Of a stretch of 64,000 nucleotides of DNA, positions 51,068 to 59,606 are shown one piece after another. The number at the start of each line of letters is the position of its first letter. The first letter of the stretch is position 1. Both the position numbers and the translations under genes were made by a program. The stretch is taken from NCBI RefSeq assembly GCF_001279695.1, contig NZ_LGDD01000155.1, forward strand, positions 1 through 64,000, given 5' to 3'. The notes below the pieces were generated by a model. The model did not search any database and had not been told where the DNA came from. It worked only from the letters and a program-made list of their open reading frames with translations. Source of the DNA: Streptomyces sp. WM6378. GTDB taxonomy: Bacteria > Actinomycetota > Actinomycetes > Streptomycetales > Streptomycetaceae.

Positions 51068-52270
51068 GTGCGCATCCTGTTCACCGCCCATGCGGGCAAG
51101 TCGCATCTGCGCCTGCTGATCCCCCTGGCCCAGGCCGCCGTCCGAGCCGGGCACACCGTCGCCGTGGCCGACGACGAGTCCATGCGCGAGGAGAGCGTGA
51201 GCTACGGCCTGGAGTTCTTCCCGGCCGGGTTCGACTGGGCCAAGGACCCCTTCTGCATCGAGGCGATCGCGCTTCCGCTGTTCCGGGCCGACCAGGAGGC
51301 GTACGAGGAGGGGCTCGTGGAGTGTGTGCTCGGGCCGCCCGCCCTGGCCGCGGCCCGCGACATCCTGGAGATCGCCGCCGACTGGAAGCCCGACCTGATC
51401 GTCCGCGAGGGCGAGGAGATGGGCGGCCTGCTCGCCGCCGAGTCGCTCGGCATCCCGCACATCGCGGTGGCCGGCGGCTCGACCCACCTGCTGCCTCCTG
51501 CCGTCACCAACGGACCGCTCAACGAACTGCGGACCGAACTCGGCCTGCCCGCCGACCCCGACGACAACTCCGCCTACCGGCACGGCCTCATCAGCTGGCT
51601 CCCGGCCGAGTGCACCGGCGACGACCTGGACCCGCGCACCCTGCGCCACTACCGCCAGACCACCCCGTACCGCAGCGACGACAAGGCCCTGCCCTGGCTC
51701 GCCGAACTGCCCGACGACAAGCCGGTGGTGTACGCCTCCATCGGCACGATGGCGCCGTCGATGCCGTGGAAGTCCGACGAGGTGCTGCACGCGGTGATCG
51801 AGGCGGTCTCGGGGCTCGACTGCACCGCGCTCGTCTCGATCGGCGTGGGCCGCGACCCCGAGGAGTTCGGCGAAGTCCCCCCGCACGTGCGGCTGCTCAC
51901 CGAGTGGGTCCCGCAGGACGTGCTCCTGGAGGCGGCCGACGTGTTCGTCACGCACGGCGGCCACAGCAGCATCCGCGAGGGCCTGCGCAGCGGTACGCCG
52001 ATGCTCGTCACGCCGATGTACGACGACCAGCCCAACTCGGCCGAGCACGTCGCCGAGGTCGGCAGCGGCATCAACCTGCCCGCCTACTGGGTCACCGGCG
52101 AGACCGTCACCGAAGCCCTCGGCCGGCTGCTCACCGAGCCCTCCTTCCAGCGCAGGGCCTCCGCCGTGCGGCGCTCGGTCCTCGCCTGCCCGCCGGTGGA
52201 ACAGCTGGTCACCGACCTCGAAGAACTCGTCGCCGCGCACGCGGTCCAGGAGGAGTCATGCGCGTCCTAG
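51068..52270 (+). CDS. Glycosyltransferase 1 (GT1/MGT family)
   Basis: 400 residues, GT-B fold. N-terminal acceptor domain begins MRILFTAHAGKSHLRLLIPL with the catalytic-type His. C-terminal donor domain has VVYASIGTM, LLTEWVPQDVLLEAADVFVTHGGHSS and the donor-sugar DQ pair in YDDQPNSAEH, the most canonical of the six in this window. It probably glycosylates the polyketide aglycone or a growing sugar chain. GTG start with a GGAGAC-type RBS. It overlaps the next glycosyltransferase by 13 bp. Confidence 0.9.
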   Translation: MRILFTAHAGKSHLRLLIPLAQAAVRAGHTVAVADDESMREESVSYGLEFFPAGFDWAKDPFCIEAIALPLFRADQEAYEEGLVECVLGPPALAAARDILEIAADWKPDLIVREGEEMGGLLAAESLGIPHIAVAGGSTHLLPPAVTNGPLNELRTELGLPADPDDNSAYRHGLISWLPAECTGDDLDPRTLRHYRQTTPYRSDDKALPWLAELPDDKPVVYASIGTMAPSMPWKSDEVLHAVIEAVSGLDCTALVSIGVGRDPEEFGEVPPHVRLLTEWVPQDVLLEAADVFVTHGGHSSIREGLRSGTPMLVTPMYDDQPNSAEHVAEVGSGINLPAYWVTGETVTEALGRLLTEPSFQRRASAVRRSVLACPPVEQLVTDLEELVAAHAVQEESCAS

Positions 52271-53424
52271 TGACCGCTCTGGTCCCCAGCCACATCGTGC
52301 CGATGGTGCCGCTGACCTGGGCGCTGCGGGCGGCCGGACACCAGGTGCTGGTGGCCGGCGACGCCGAGCTCGTGAAGTTCGCGGCCGCGGCCGGTCTCGA
52401 CACCCGCCTCGTCGGCGGCGGCGAGACCCGCCAGCGGCTCACCCGGCCCGGCGCCGTGGCGATGCCCGACCGGGCCGGCATGGACCGCCGCGCGGACTCC
52501 GAGTGGGACGCGGTCGGCGAGCGCTGGCGCACCCGGCTCGGCGGCTACATCGACGACCTGGTGACGCTCGGCCGGGCCTGGGAGCCCGACCTGGTGGTGA
52601 CCGACCCGGTGGAGTTCGGCGGACTCGTCGTCGCCGGTGCCCTCGGCGTGCCCGGCATCATCCACCGCTGGGGCCCCGACGACTTCACCAGCCCGCTGCT
52701 CCGTCAGGCCAAGGTCCAACTGCACGACCTGTGCGTCGAGTTCGGGGCCGACGGCTTCCCCGACCCGGCCCTGATCATCGACCCGAGCCCGGCCTCGCTG
52801 CTCCCCGAGGGCGACAACACCCCGGGCCTGCTCTCGCGGTACGTCCCGTACTGCGGCACCGCCGAACTGCCCGACTGGGCGGTCGTGCGGCCCGAGCGGC
52901 CCAGAGCCCTGCTGTGCCTGGGCATGTGGCACGGCCGGGTGCTCGCCGAGACGGGCGAACTGCCGCTGGGCTTCCGGAACGTCCTGGACGCGTGCACCGA
53001 GCAGGGCCTGGACGTGCTGTTCCCGATCGACGCCCAATACCACTCGGCGCTCGCCGGGATCCCGTCCTCCGTCAAGGTCGTCGACCGCTTCCCGATCGGA
53101 CCGGTGATGCGCCACACGGCGGTCGCCGTCCACCACGGCGGCAGCGGCACCAGCATGACCTCGTTCGCCTCGGCCGTCCCGCAGCTGGTGCTGCCCGGCG
53201 ACAAGCCGTTCCTCCAGACCACCGGCCGGCTCGTCCAGGAGTCCGGATCCGGGCTCAGCCTCGCCAGCGAGGCCGAGCAGCACGACCCCGGGCTCGTCCG
53301 GGAGGCCCTCGCGGGCCTTCTTGAGGACGAGCGTCACCGCAAGGCCGCGCACGACGTACGCGCGGAGATCGAATGCCTGCCAGGCCCCACGGAGCTGGTC
53401 CACACCTTGGAAGGGCTGATCTGA
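52258..53424 (+). CDS. Glycosyltransferase 2 (GT1/MGT family)
   Basis: 388 residues. Acceptor domain starts MRVLVTALVPSHIVPMVPL; TDPVEFGGLVVAGALGVPGIIHRWG and VVDRFPIGPVMRHTAVAVHHGGSGT are typical of actinomycete polyketide glycosyltransferases. The donor-end DQ is replaced by PGDKPFLQTT. AGGAG stands four bases before the ATG within the preceding gene's 3' end, so expression is coupled. Sugar and acceptor unknown. Confidence 0.88.
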   Translation: MRVLVTALVPSHIVPMVPLTWALRAAGHQVLVAGDAELVKFAAAAGLDTRLVGGGETRQRLTRPGAVAMPDRAGMDRRADSEWDAVGERWRTRLGGYIDDLVTLGRAWEPDLVVTDPVEFGGLVVAGALGVPGIIHRWGPDDFTSPLLRQAKVQLHDLCVEFGADGFPDPALIIDPSPASLLPEGDNTPGLLSRYVPYCGTAELPDWAVVRPERPRALLCLGMWHGRVLAETGELPLGFRNVLDACTEQGLDVLFPIDAQYHSALAGIPSSVKVVDRFPIGPVMRHTAVAVHHGGSGTSMTSFASAVPQLVLPGDKPFLQTTGRLVQESGSGLSLASEAEQHDPGLVREALAGLLEDERHRKAAHDVRAEIECLPGPTELVHTLEGLI

Positions 53425-53425
53425 C

Positions 53426-54397
53426 ATGCGCTCACTCACACAGGAAAGGGAACAGGTGCCACCCCCCATGGCAGAACAGCACGGCCCGCCCGCGGTCGTC
53501 TTCAAGGGTGTCGTCAAGGAGTACGGCAGCGTCCGCGCCGTCGACGGGATCGATCTGACGATCGGCCGCGGTGAGACGGTCGCCCTCCTCGGCCCCAACG
53601 GCGCCGGCAAGTCCACCACCATCAACATGCTCCTCGGGCTGTTCCCGCCGGACCAGGGCACCATCGAGGTCTTCGGCAAGAAGCCCGAACTCGCCATGCG
53701 CGCAGGGCACTTGGGGGCCATGCTCCAGGAGGGGAAGATGATTCCCCGGGTGTCGGTGCGCGAGCTGGTCGACTTCGTGCGCCAGACCTACCGCAAGCCG
53801 CTGCCGCTCCAGGAGGTCCTGGAGCTCGCCGAGCTCACCAAGATCGCCACCCGTAACGTGGACCGGCTCTCCGGCGGCCAGGCCCAGCGCGTGCGGTTCG
53901 CGCTCGCCCTGGCAGGCGACCCGGACCTGGTGGTCCTCGACGAGCCGACCGCCGCCCTCGACGTCGAGTCGCGGCGCGAGCTGTGGGCCGCGATGCAGCG
54001 GTACGCCGAGCGCGGCAACACCGTCCTCTTCTCGACGCACTACCTCGAAGAGGCCGACGACAGCGCCGACCGCGTCGTCGTCATCGCCTCGGGCCGGGTC
54101 GTCGCCGACGGCACGACCTCGCAGATCAAGTCCATGATCGAGGGCCGCACGGTCAGCTTCGTGCCGCGCGGCGCCCAGAACGGCTTCGACCTGCTGCCGG
54201 GCGTCAGCTCCGTGGAGTTCCGCGGCGGCCGCGTCCACCTGCGCACCAGCGACTCCGACTCGACGGTGCACGCACTGTCGCGCGCCGACGCCTTCACCGA
54301 CCTGGAGGTCTCGGGCGTGGGCCTGGAGGAGGCCTTCATCGCGCTCACCCACCAGTCCCGCCACGCGGCCGCCGCTCCGGAAGGACGGACCAACTGA
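53426..54397 (+). CDS. ABC exporter ATP-binding protein (DrrA-type)
   Basis: 323 residues. Walker A GPNGAGKST, Q-loop near LQEG, signature LSGGQAQRVRFALAL, Walker B LVVLDEPTAALD and H-loop STHYLEE are all present. The C-terminal extension resembles DrrA-like antibiotic exporters. It pairs with the permease gene that follows with a one-base overlap. Probably self-resistance and export of the product. Start uncertain: the ATG at 53426 is given; a GTG at 53456 with AGGAAAGG upstream is an alternative. Confidence 0.92.
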   Translation: MRSLTQEREQVPPPMAEQHGPPAVVFKGVVKEYGSVRAVDGIDLTIGRGETVALLGPNGAGKSTTINMLLGLFPPDQGTIEVFGKKPELAMRAGHLGAMLQEGKMIPRVSVRELVDFVRQTYRKPLPLQEVLELAELTKIATRNVDRLSGGQAQRVRFALALAGDPDLVVLDEPTAALDVESRRELWAAMQRYAERGNTVLFSTHYLEEADDSADRVVVIASGRVVADGTTSQIKSMIEGRTVSFVPRGAQNGFDLLPGVSSVEFRGGRVHLRTSDSDSTVHALSRADAFTDLEVSGVGLEEAFIALTHQSRHAAAAPEGRTN

Positions 54398-55110
54398 TGC
54401 TCGGTTACATCCGCCTCGAAATCCTGCGGCTCGTCCGCAACGGCGGCTACCTCATGATGAGCCTCATCATGCCGGTCGGCCTGTACGTCACCCTCGCTGG
54501 CGGCGGCCCCGACCAGGAATCCCTGGTGCGGGCGATGGTCGGCGCGGCGGCGTTCGGCGCGCTCGGCGTGGTCATCACCAACGGCACCGGCATCGCCGAG
54601 GACCGGGCGCTCGGCTGGCTGCGCCAGCTGCGGCTCACCCCGCTCTCGCCGGTCCAGGTCGTCATCGCCCGCGGCGCCGTCGCCACCTGCCTCGGCATCC
54701 TGCCGATCGTGGTGATCGGCCTGATCGGCAAGTTCTACCGGGGCGTCGACCTCTCGCCCGGCACCTGGCTGGAGATCTTCCTGCTGCTCTGGGTCGGCAT
54801 CGCCCCGCTCGCGATGCTCGGCATCGGCATCGGCTACCTCTTCAAGGCCCAGCTCGCGCAGATCGCCGGCACCGTCTCGTACCTGACGCTCACGCTGCTC
54901 GGCGGCCTGATGATGCCGACCGACAGCCTTCCGCAGTGGCTGCAGCCGCTGTCGAAGGAGACCCCGGTCTACCGCTACGCCCAGCTCTCCTGGGACGCGG
55001 CGGCCAACTCCGCGCCGAGCGGCACCGGGCTCGGCGTGCTCGCCCTGTGGACGGCGCTGCTCGCGGCCTTCGCCGCCTTCGCCTACCGCAGGGGCGGCCG
55101 TCGCGCCTGA
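54397..55110 (+). CDS. ABC-2 type exporter permease
   Basis: 237 residues with six predicted membrane helices (for example GYLMMSLIMPVGLYVTLAG, GAVATCLGILPIVVIGLIG, FLLLWVGIAPLAMLGIGIG, VLALWTALLAAFAAFAY). Conserved ABC-2 elements are RALGWLRQLRLTPLSPVQ and GGLMMPTDSLPQWLQPLS. It forms the membrane half of the exporter with the preceding ATPase; the stop of that gene shares a base with this ATG. A terminator follows. Confidence 0.92.
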   Translation: MLGYIRLEILRLVRNGGYLMMSLIMPVGLYVTLAGGGPDQESLVRAMVGAAAFGALGVVITNGTGIAEDRALGWLRQLRLTPLSPVQVVIARGAVATCLGILPIVVIGLIGKFYRGVDLSPGTWLEIFLLLWVGIAPLAMLGIGIGYLFKAQLAQIAGTVSYLTLTLLGGLMMPTDSLPQWLQPLSKETPVYRYAQLSWDAAANSAPSGTGLGVLALWTALLAAFAAFAYRRGGRRA

Positions 55111-55126
55111 TCCGTACCGCGTCCGA

Positions 55127-55157
55127 AGTGCCCGCAGGGACTCCCCCTGCGGGCACT
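55127..55157. terminator. Terminator after the ABC exporter
   Basis: A 13-bp perfect stem (55127-55139 and 55145-55157) with a 5-base loop followed by TT, 16 bases after the permease stop. Confidence 0.82.
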
Positions 55158-55175
55158 TTCGTGTTCGTACCGGAC

Positions 55176-55193
55176 GCGAGTCGCATTCGAGCG
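55176..55193 (+). promoter_or_regulatory. Candidate SARP box for the GT3-synthetase operon
   Basis: Reads GCGAGTC GCAT TCGAGCG, 11-bp period, ending 55 bases before glycosyltransferase 3 and just downstream of the ABC exporter terminator. It marks a new transcription unit. Confidence 0.6.
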
Positions 55194-55248
55194 GGTGCCC
55201 CCACCCTTGCCCTGCCACTGACCGTACGCGATGGAGTGAGGCAACTGA

Positions 55249-56451
55249 ATGCGCGTGTTGTTCGTGGGGCACGGCCCGGCCCATGTCCCCTGGATCATCC
55301 CGCTCGCCTGGGCCTGCCGCCTTGCGGGCCACGAGGTGCGGGTGGCGGTGCGGCCCCAGTGCGTGGCCCCCGTCACCCGGGCCGGTCTGGTGGCCGTGCC
55401 CGTCGGCGACGAGGCCGCCACCGCCGAGGTCGCGGCCCGTCAACTGGGCCTGGGCCCCGGGCGGTTGAAGGCGGCCGCCGAGTCGGTGGCCGTCCTCGAC
55501 GCCGATCTGAGCGAGGCGCTCGTCGAGAAGATGATCGCCGTCGCCGACACCCTCACCGACGACCTCGTCGACTTCGCCCGCTTCTGGCGCCCGGACATCG
55601 TGGTGCACGACACCGCGGCCGCCGCGGGCCTGGTGGCCGCCGCCGCGATCAAGGTTCCGGCGGTCGGCCACACCTGGGGCGTCTCGCTCGGCGTGCACTG
55701 CGAGAGCGAAGCGGAGCTGCGCCCCTCCTACGCGAAGCTCTTCGAGCGCTTCGGCGCCGACCCGGTGGTCGGCCCCTCGGTGTGGATCGACCCGTGCCCG
55801 CCGGGCCTTCGCCCGCCGCACGGGGTGCGCCGCGCCAACATGCGCTACATCCCGTTCGCCGGCCCGGCCGCGCTGCCCGACTGGCTGCGCGCCGAGCGCC
55901 CCTCGGGCCGGCCGCTGGTCTGCGTGACCGGCGGGGTCACCACCTCCGCCCTGGACGAGGTGCGCGACCACGTGGTCCGCTCACTGCTCGGCCTGGACAC
56001 CGACGTGGTCCTCGCGGTCACCCCCGAGCAGGCGGCCAACACCGGCCAACTCCCGGACGGCGTACGGATGGTGGAGTCCTTCCCGCTCGACGTGCTGCTC
56101 GCGCACTGCGACGCGCTCGTCCACCACGGCGGCGTCGGCAGCGGACTCATCGCCGTCACCCACGGCCTTCCCCAGCTCCTGCTGCCGCGCAACGCCTTCC
56201 AGGAGCACTGGTCCCATCTGGTGCGCGCGTCCGGCGCGGGCACCGCGCTGCCCGCCGACGCCGAGGAGGGCGCGGTCGGCGCGGCCGTCCAGGACCTGCT
56301 GACCCGCCCCTCCTACCGGGAGCGGTCGAAGGCGCTGCGGGCCGAGACCGACCGGATGCCCACCCCCGACCAGCTCGTGGGCTTCCTGGAGGAGTGCGCG
56401 AGAGCCGGTCACACGGACGTTCCCACACCTGAGGAGACAGGAAGACGATGA
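55249..56451 (+). CDS. Glycosyltransferase 3 (GT1/MGT family)
   Basis: 400 residues. Start MRVLFVGHGPAHVPWIIPLAW, with IVVHDTAAAAGLVAAA, HTWGVSLG, and donor-domain ESFPLDVLLAHCDALVHHGGVGS. The usual DQ donor pair is replaced by LPRNAFQEHWSH, the most divergent of the set, so its donor or even its activity may differ. Its stop overlaps the peptide synthetase start by ATGA, which links it directly to that enzyme. Confidence 0.88.
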   Translation: MRVLFVGHGPAHVPWIIPLAWACRLAGHEVRVAVRPQCVAPVTRAGLVAVPVGDEAATAEVAARQLGLGPGRLKAAAESVAVLDADLSEALVEKMIAVADTLTDDLVDFARFWRPDIVVHDTAAAAGLVAAAAIKVPAVGHTWGVSLGVHCESEAELRPSYAKLFERFGADPVVGPSVWIDPCPPGLRPPHGVRRANMRYIPFAGPAALPDWLRAERPSGRPLVCVTGGVTTSALDEVRDHVVRSLLGLDTDVVLAVTPEQAANTGQLPDGVRMVESFPLDVLLAHCDALVHHGGVGSGLIAVTHGLPQLLLPRNAFQEHWSHLVRASGAGTALPADAEEGAVGAAVQDLLTRPSYRERSKALRAETDRMPTPDQLVGFLEECARAGHTDVPTPEETGRR

Positions 56452-59400
56452 CCGTACTCCTTGAGCCCACGACGGGCACGAACCGCTTCGTGCGGGGCGA
56501 GACGATGCACGGCCTGTTCCAGGACGCGGCCCGCCGCTTCCCCGAGGCAACCGCCGTGTCCCACCGGGGAGTCGGCGTCTCCTACCGCGACCTCGACGCC
56601 GCCTCCGACGGGTACGCGGCGCTGCTGCAGGGCCACGGCGTGCGCCGCGGGCAGCTGGTGCCGGTGCTCATGGAGCGCGGCACCCCGCTGATCGCGGTCC
56701 TGCTCGCGCTGTTCAAGTGCGGGGCCGCCTATTCGTTCCTGGACGCCCGGTGGCCCGTCGACCGGCTCGAAGGAGTGATCGGCCAGCTGGGCGCGCCGCT
56801 CCTGGTGACCACCGTGGACGGCGACTGGTCCGTTCCCACCTGGACGCCGCCGGCCGAGGACCTGACCCTCACCGCGGCGCGCGGCCTGACCCCCGCGCCG
56901 GTCGCGGTGACCGGCACCGACGCCTGCTCGGTGTTCTTCACCTCCGGCTCCACCGGCACCCCCAAGGGCGTGGTGTCCAGCCACGAGAACGCGGTGCGCC
57001 TGTTCGACGGCGCCTTCTACGCCGAGCTCGGCCCCGGCACCGTGATGCCGCAGACCGCTCCCCCGACCTGGGACGGCTTCACCCTGGACTGCTGGAGCAT
57101 GCTGCTCACGGGCGGGCGGACCGTACTCCTGGACGAGACGGTCCTGGTGCCGCGCACCCTGCGCGCGCTGATCGCCGAGGAGGGCGTGAACGCCGCGTTC
57201 ATGACGACGCAGCTGTTCAACATGCTGGTCACCACCGATGTGGGGGCCTTCGCCGGGATGAAGTGGCTGTCCATCGGCGGTGAGCGGGCCGCCCCGACCC
57301 GGGTGCGCGCCTTCCTCGCCGAGCACCCCGGCATCCGGCTGCTCAATGTGTACGGGCCCGTCGAGTGCGGCGCCGTCGTCACCGCCCACCGGGTGCGGCC
57401 CGAGGACTGCGACGACCCGGCCGGCATCCCGCTCGGCCACGCGCTGGCGCACACGGATGTGCACGTTCTGGACGGCACCCGGGTGTGCGCGCCCGGCGAG
57501 ACCGGCGAGCTGTGCCTGGGCGGCCCGGGCCTGGCCCGCGGCTACCTCGGCAACCCCTCGCTGACCGAGGAGGTCTTCGTCGAGGCCGAGATCGGCGGCA
57601 GGATCCAACGCCTTTACCGCACGGGTGACTTGGGCAACCGGTCGGCCGAGGGCGTGTTCCACTACACCGGCCGCGGCGACCGCCAGATCAAGATCCGGGG
57701 GCACCGGATCGAGCCCGCCGAGGTCGAGCGCACCGTGGAGCGGGTGGCCACGGTCACCGGCGCCGCGGTCGTGCCGGTGCCCAAGCCCGACGGCTCCTAC
57801 CACGGGCTCGCCCTCTTCTACACGCACGGCGAGGGCGGGGCAGGCCCGGAGGAGCTGCGCGAGCGGCTCGCCGAGCTACTGCCCGAGTACCTGGTGCCGC
57901 GCCGTGTCCAACTCCTGGACCAGTTCCCGCAATTGGCGAACGGCAAGATCGACCGGCGGGAGCTGGCCGCGCGGGTCCGCCCGGAGCAGGAGCGCGCCGA
58001 GGCACCCGCCGAGTCCTTCGAGGGCACCGCGGCACTGGTCGCCGCGGGGTTCCGGGCGGCCCTCGGCACCGAGCGGGTGCCGGGCGACGTCTCGTTCTTC
58101 GAGCTCGGCGGCAGCTCCCTGGAGGCGGCCCAGCTGTGCCAGCACCTGGACGCGGTGCTCGGCGCGGCCGTCCAGCCCTCGCAGATCTTCCGCACTCCGA
58201 CCGTGCGCCGGCTCGCCGCGTGGCTGGACGCCACCGCGCGCTCGGCCGAGGCCGCCGACGCCCCGGTGCCGGGACTTCAGCCCGGCGAGATCCTGCTGCC
58301 GCCCGAACAGGCCGGCTTCCTGTTCGCCGCCGCCCACGACAAGGACGGCCTGGGCGGTCTGTGCCGGATGACCTGGTGGATCGAGGGACCGGTCGACGTC
58401 GACGCCCTCACGGCCGCGGTCGGCGACGTCCACCTGCGCCACCAGGCCCTGCACGCCCGCTACTTGATCCGCGACAACGAGCTCGGGTACGCGGTGGTGC
58501 CGCCGGCCCCGGCCGACGCCGAGGTGATCCGGCTGCCCGACGCCGCCGACGAGGAGGCCGCCGCCACCGCGTGGCTGACGGCCGCGCTCACGCCGCTGGC
58601 CGTCCGGGACGCCGAGGTGTGGCGGTGCGCGGTCGTGCGCGCCGAGGACACCGCGCGCACCCTGTTCGGCCTGGTCGCCCACCACGTCGCGTTCGACGGG
58701 GCCTCCGAGGCGGTGCTCGCCGCCGACCTGTCGCTGGCCTACGCCGCCCGGCTCTCGGGCCGCGCCCCCGAGTTCCCCGCACCGGCCGCGACCCTCGCCG
58801 AGGTGTCCGCCGACCACCGCAGGGTGATCGCCCGGGTCGACCTGGCGGCGCAGGCCGAGTACTGGGAGGACCACCTGGAGCTCCAGGAGCCCCTGGAGCT
58901 GCCGGGCCGCGCCGACAACGACCGCAACGCCGGGCCCGGCTACTCACCCTCGCGCACCGTGACCAACGCCGAGCTCGCCCGCTGGGACGAGCGGGCCCGC
59001 GCGCTCGGCACGACCCGCTTCGCCATGCTCGCGGCCCAATTCGGCCTCGTACTGAGGGACTTGACCGGGCAGAGCGACATCGCCGTCAAGGTGCCGGTGG
59101 CCCGGCGGGGCAGCGAGGTGCTCGCCTCCGCCGTCAGCTGCCGGGTCGACCTGCTCTTCCTGCGCTTCTGGCCGCCGCACAAGGACGACGGCTCCGGGCT
59201 CCTGGAGCAGGCGGTGACCCATGTCGACGAGGCCCTCGCCGCCCAGGAGACCGGCGGCGCCCAGCTGGCCCGCACCGTGGTGCTCACCGGCGGCGGCGAG
59301 TCCCTGCGCCCGATGCCGAGCTTCCTGATGCAGGACGACCCGGACCCGAGGCTCGAACTCGCCCGCTGCACCGCCCGGTTGTCCCGCATCGGCGCGCCCA

Positions 59401-59606
59401 CCATGTTCACCGAGCTGGAGCTGGACGTCCGCACCACCGCGGACGGCGCCCTGATCACCGCCTCGGTACGCACCGACCGCATCCCGGCCGAGATCGCGGA
59501 CCGGGTGGTGATCGCGTACACCGAGGGCCTGCGCCGCGGCCCCGCCCAAGGGGCCGAAGCCCCCGCCGCTCCCATCACATCCGAGGACACCTCATGCGTG
59601 TACTGA
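56448..59606 (+). CDS. Stand-alone A-T-C nonribosomal peptide synthetase
   Basis: 1052 residues in the order adenylation (about 15-515), carrier (530-600, phosphopantetheine Ser557 in LGGSSLEA) and condensation (610-1030, HHVAFDG near 744-750). A-domain motifs FFTSGSTGTPKGV, YGPVECG, YRTGDLGN, GRGDRQIKIRGHRIEP and NGKIDRR are intact. By-eye pocket residues against GrsA are roughly D-G-L-F-S-G-V-A-V-K, not a code I can assign. No thioesterase or second module. A terminal C domain suggests transfer of an aminoacyl group to an external nucleophile such as a sugar or the aglycone. It lies between glycosyltransferase genes, coupled to both sides. Confidence 0.9.
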   Translation: MTVLLEPTTGTNRFVRGETMHGLFQDAARRFPEATAVSHRGVGVSYRDLDAASDGYAALLQGHGVRRGQLVPVLMERGTPLIAVLLALFKCGAAYSFLDARWPVDRLEGVIGQLGAPLLVTTVDGDWSVPTWTPPAEDLTLTAARGLTPAPVAVTGTDACSVFFTSGSTGTPKGVVSSHENAVRLFDGAFYAELGPGTVMPQTAPPTWDGFTLDCWSMLLTGGRTVLLDETVLVPRTLRALIAEEGVNAAFMTTQLFNMLVTTDVGAFAGMKWLSIGGERAAPTRVRAFLAEHPGIRLLNVYGPVECGAVVTAHRVRPEDCDDPAGIPLGHALAHTDVHVLDGTRVCAPGETGELCLGGPGLARGYLGNPSLTEEVFVEAEIGGRIQRLYRTGDLGNRSAEGVFHYTGRGDRQIKIRGHRIEPAEVERTVERVATVTGAAVVPVPKPDGSYHGLALFYTHGEGGAGPEELRERLAELLPEYLVPRRVQLLDQFPQLANGKIDRRELAARVRPEQERAEAPAESFEGTAALVAAGFRAALGTERVPGDVSFFELGGSSLEAAQLCQHLDAVLGAAVQPSQIFRTPTVRRLAAWLDATARSAEAADAPVPGLQPGEILLPPEQAGFLFAAAHDKDGLGGLCRMTWWIEGPVDVDALTAAVGDVHLRHQALHARYLIRDNELGYAVVPPAPADAEVIRLPDAADEEAAATAWLTAALTPLAVRDAEVWRCAVVRAEDTARTLFGLVAHHVAFDGASEAVLAADLSLAYAARLSGRAPEFPAPAATLAEVSADHRRVIARVDLAAQAEYWEDHLELQEPLELPGRADNDRNAGPGYSPSRTVTNAELARWDERARALGTTRFAMLAAQFGLVLRDLTGQSDIAVKVPVARRGSEVLASAVSCRVDLLFLRFWPPHKDDGSGLLEQAVTHVDEALAAQETGGAQLARTVVLTGGGESLRPMPSFLMQDDPDPRLELARCTARLSRIGAPTMFTELELDVRTTADGALITASVRTDRIPAEIADRVVIAYTEGLRRGPAQGAEAPAAPITSEDTSCVY

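Noticed and set aside
56448..59606. Naming the amino acid activated by the A domain
   Set aside because: The pocket residues were aligned by eye only and do not match a code I can recall with confidence.
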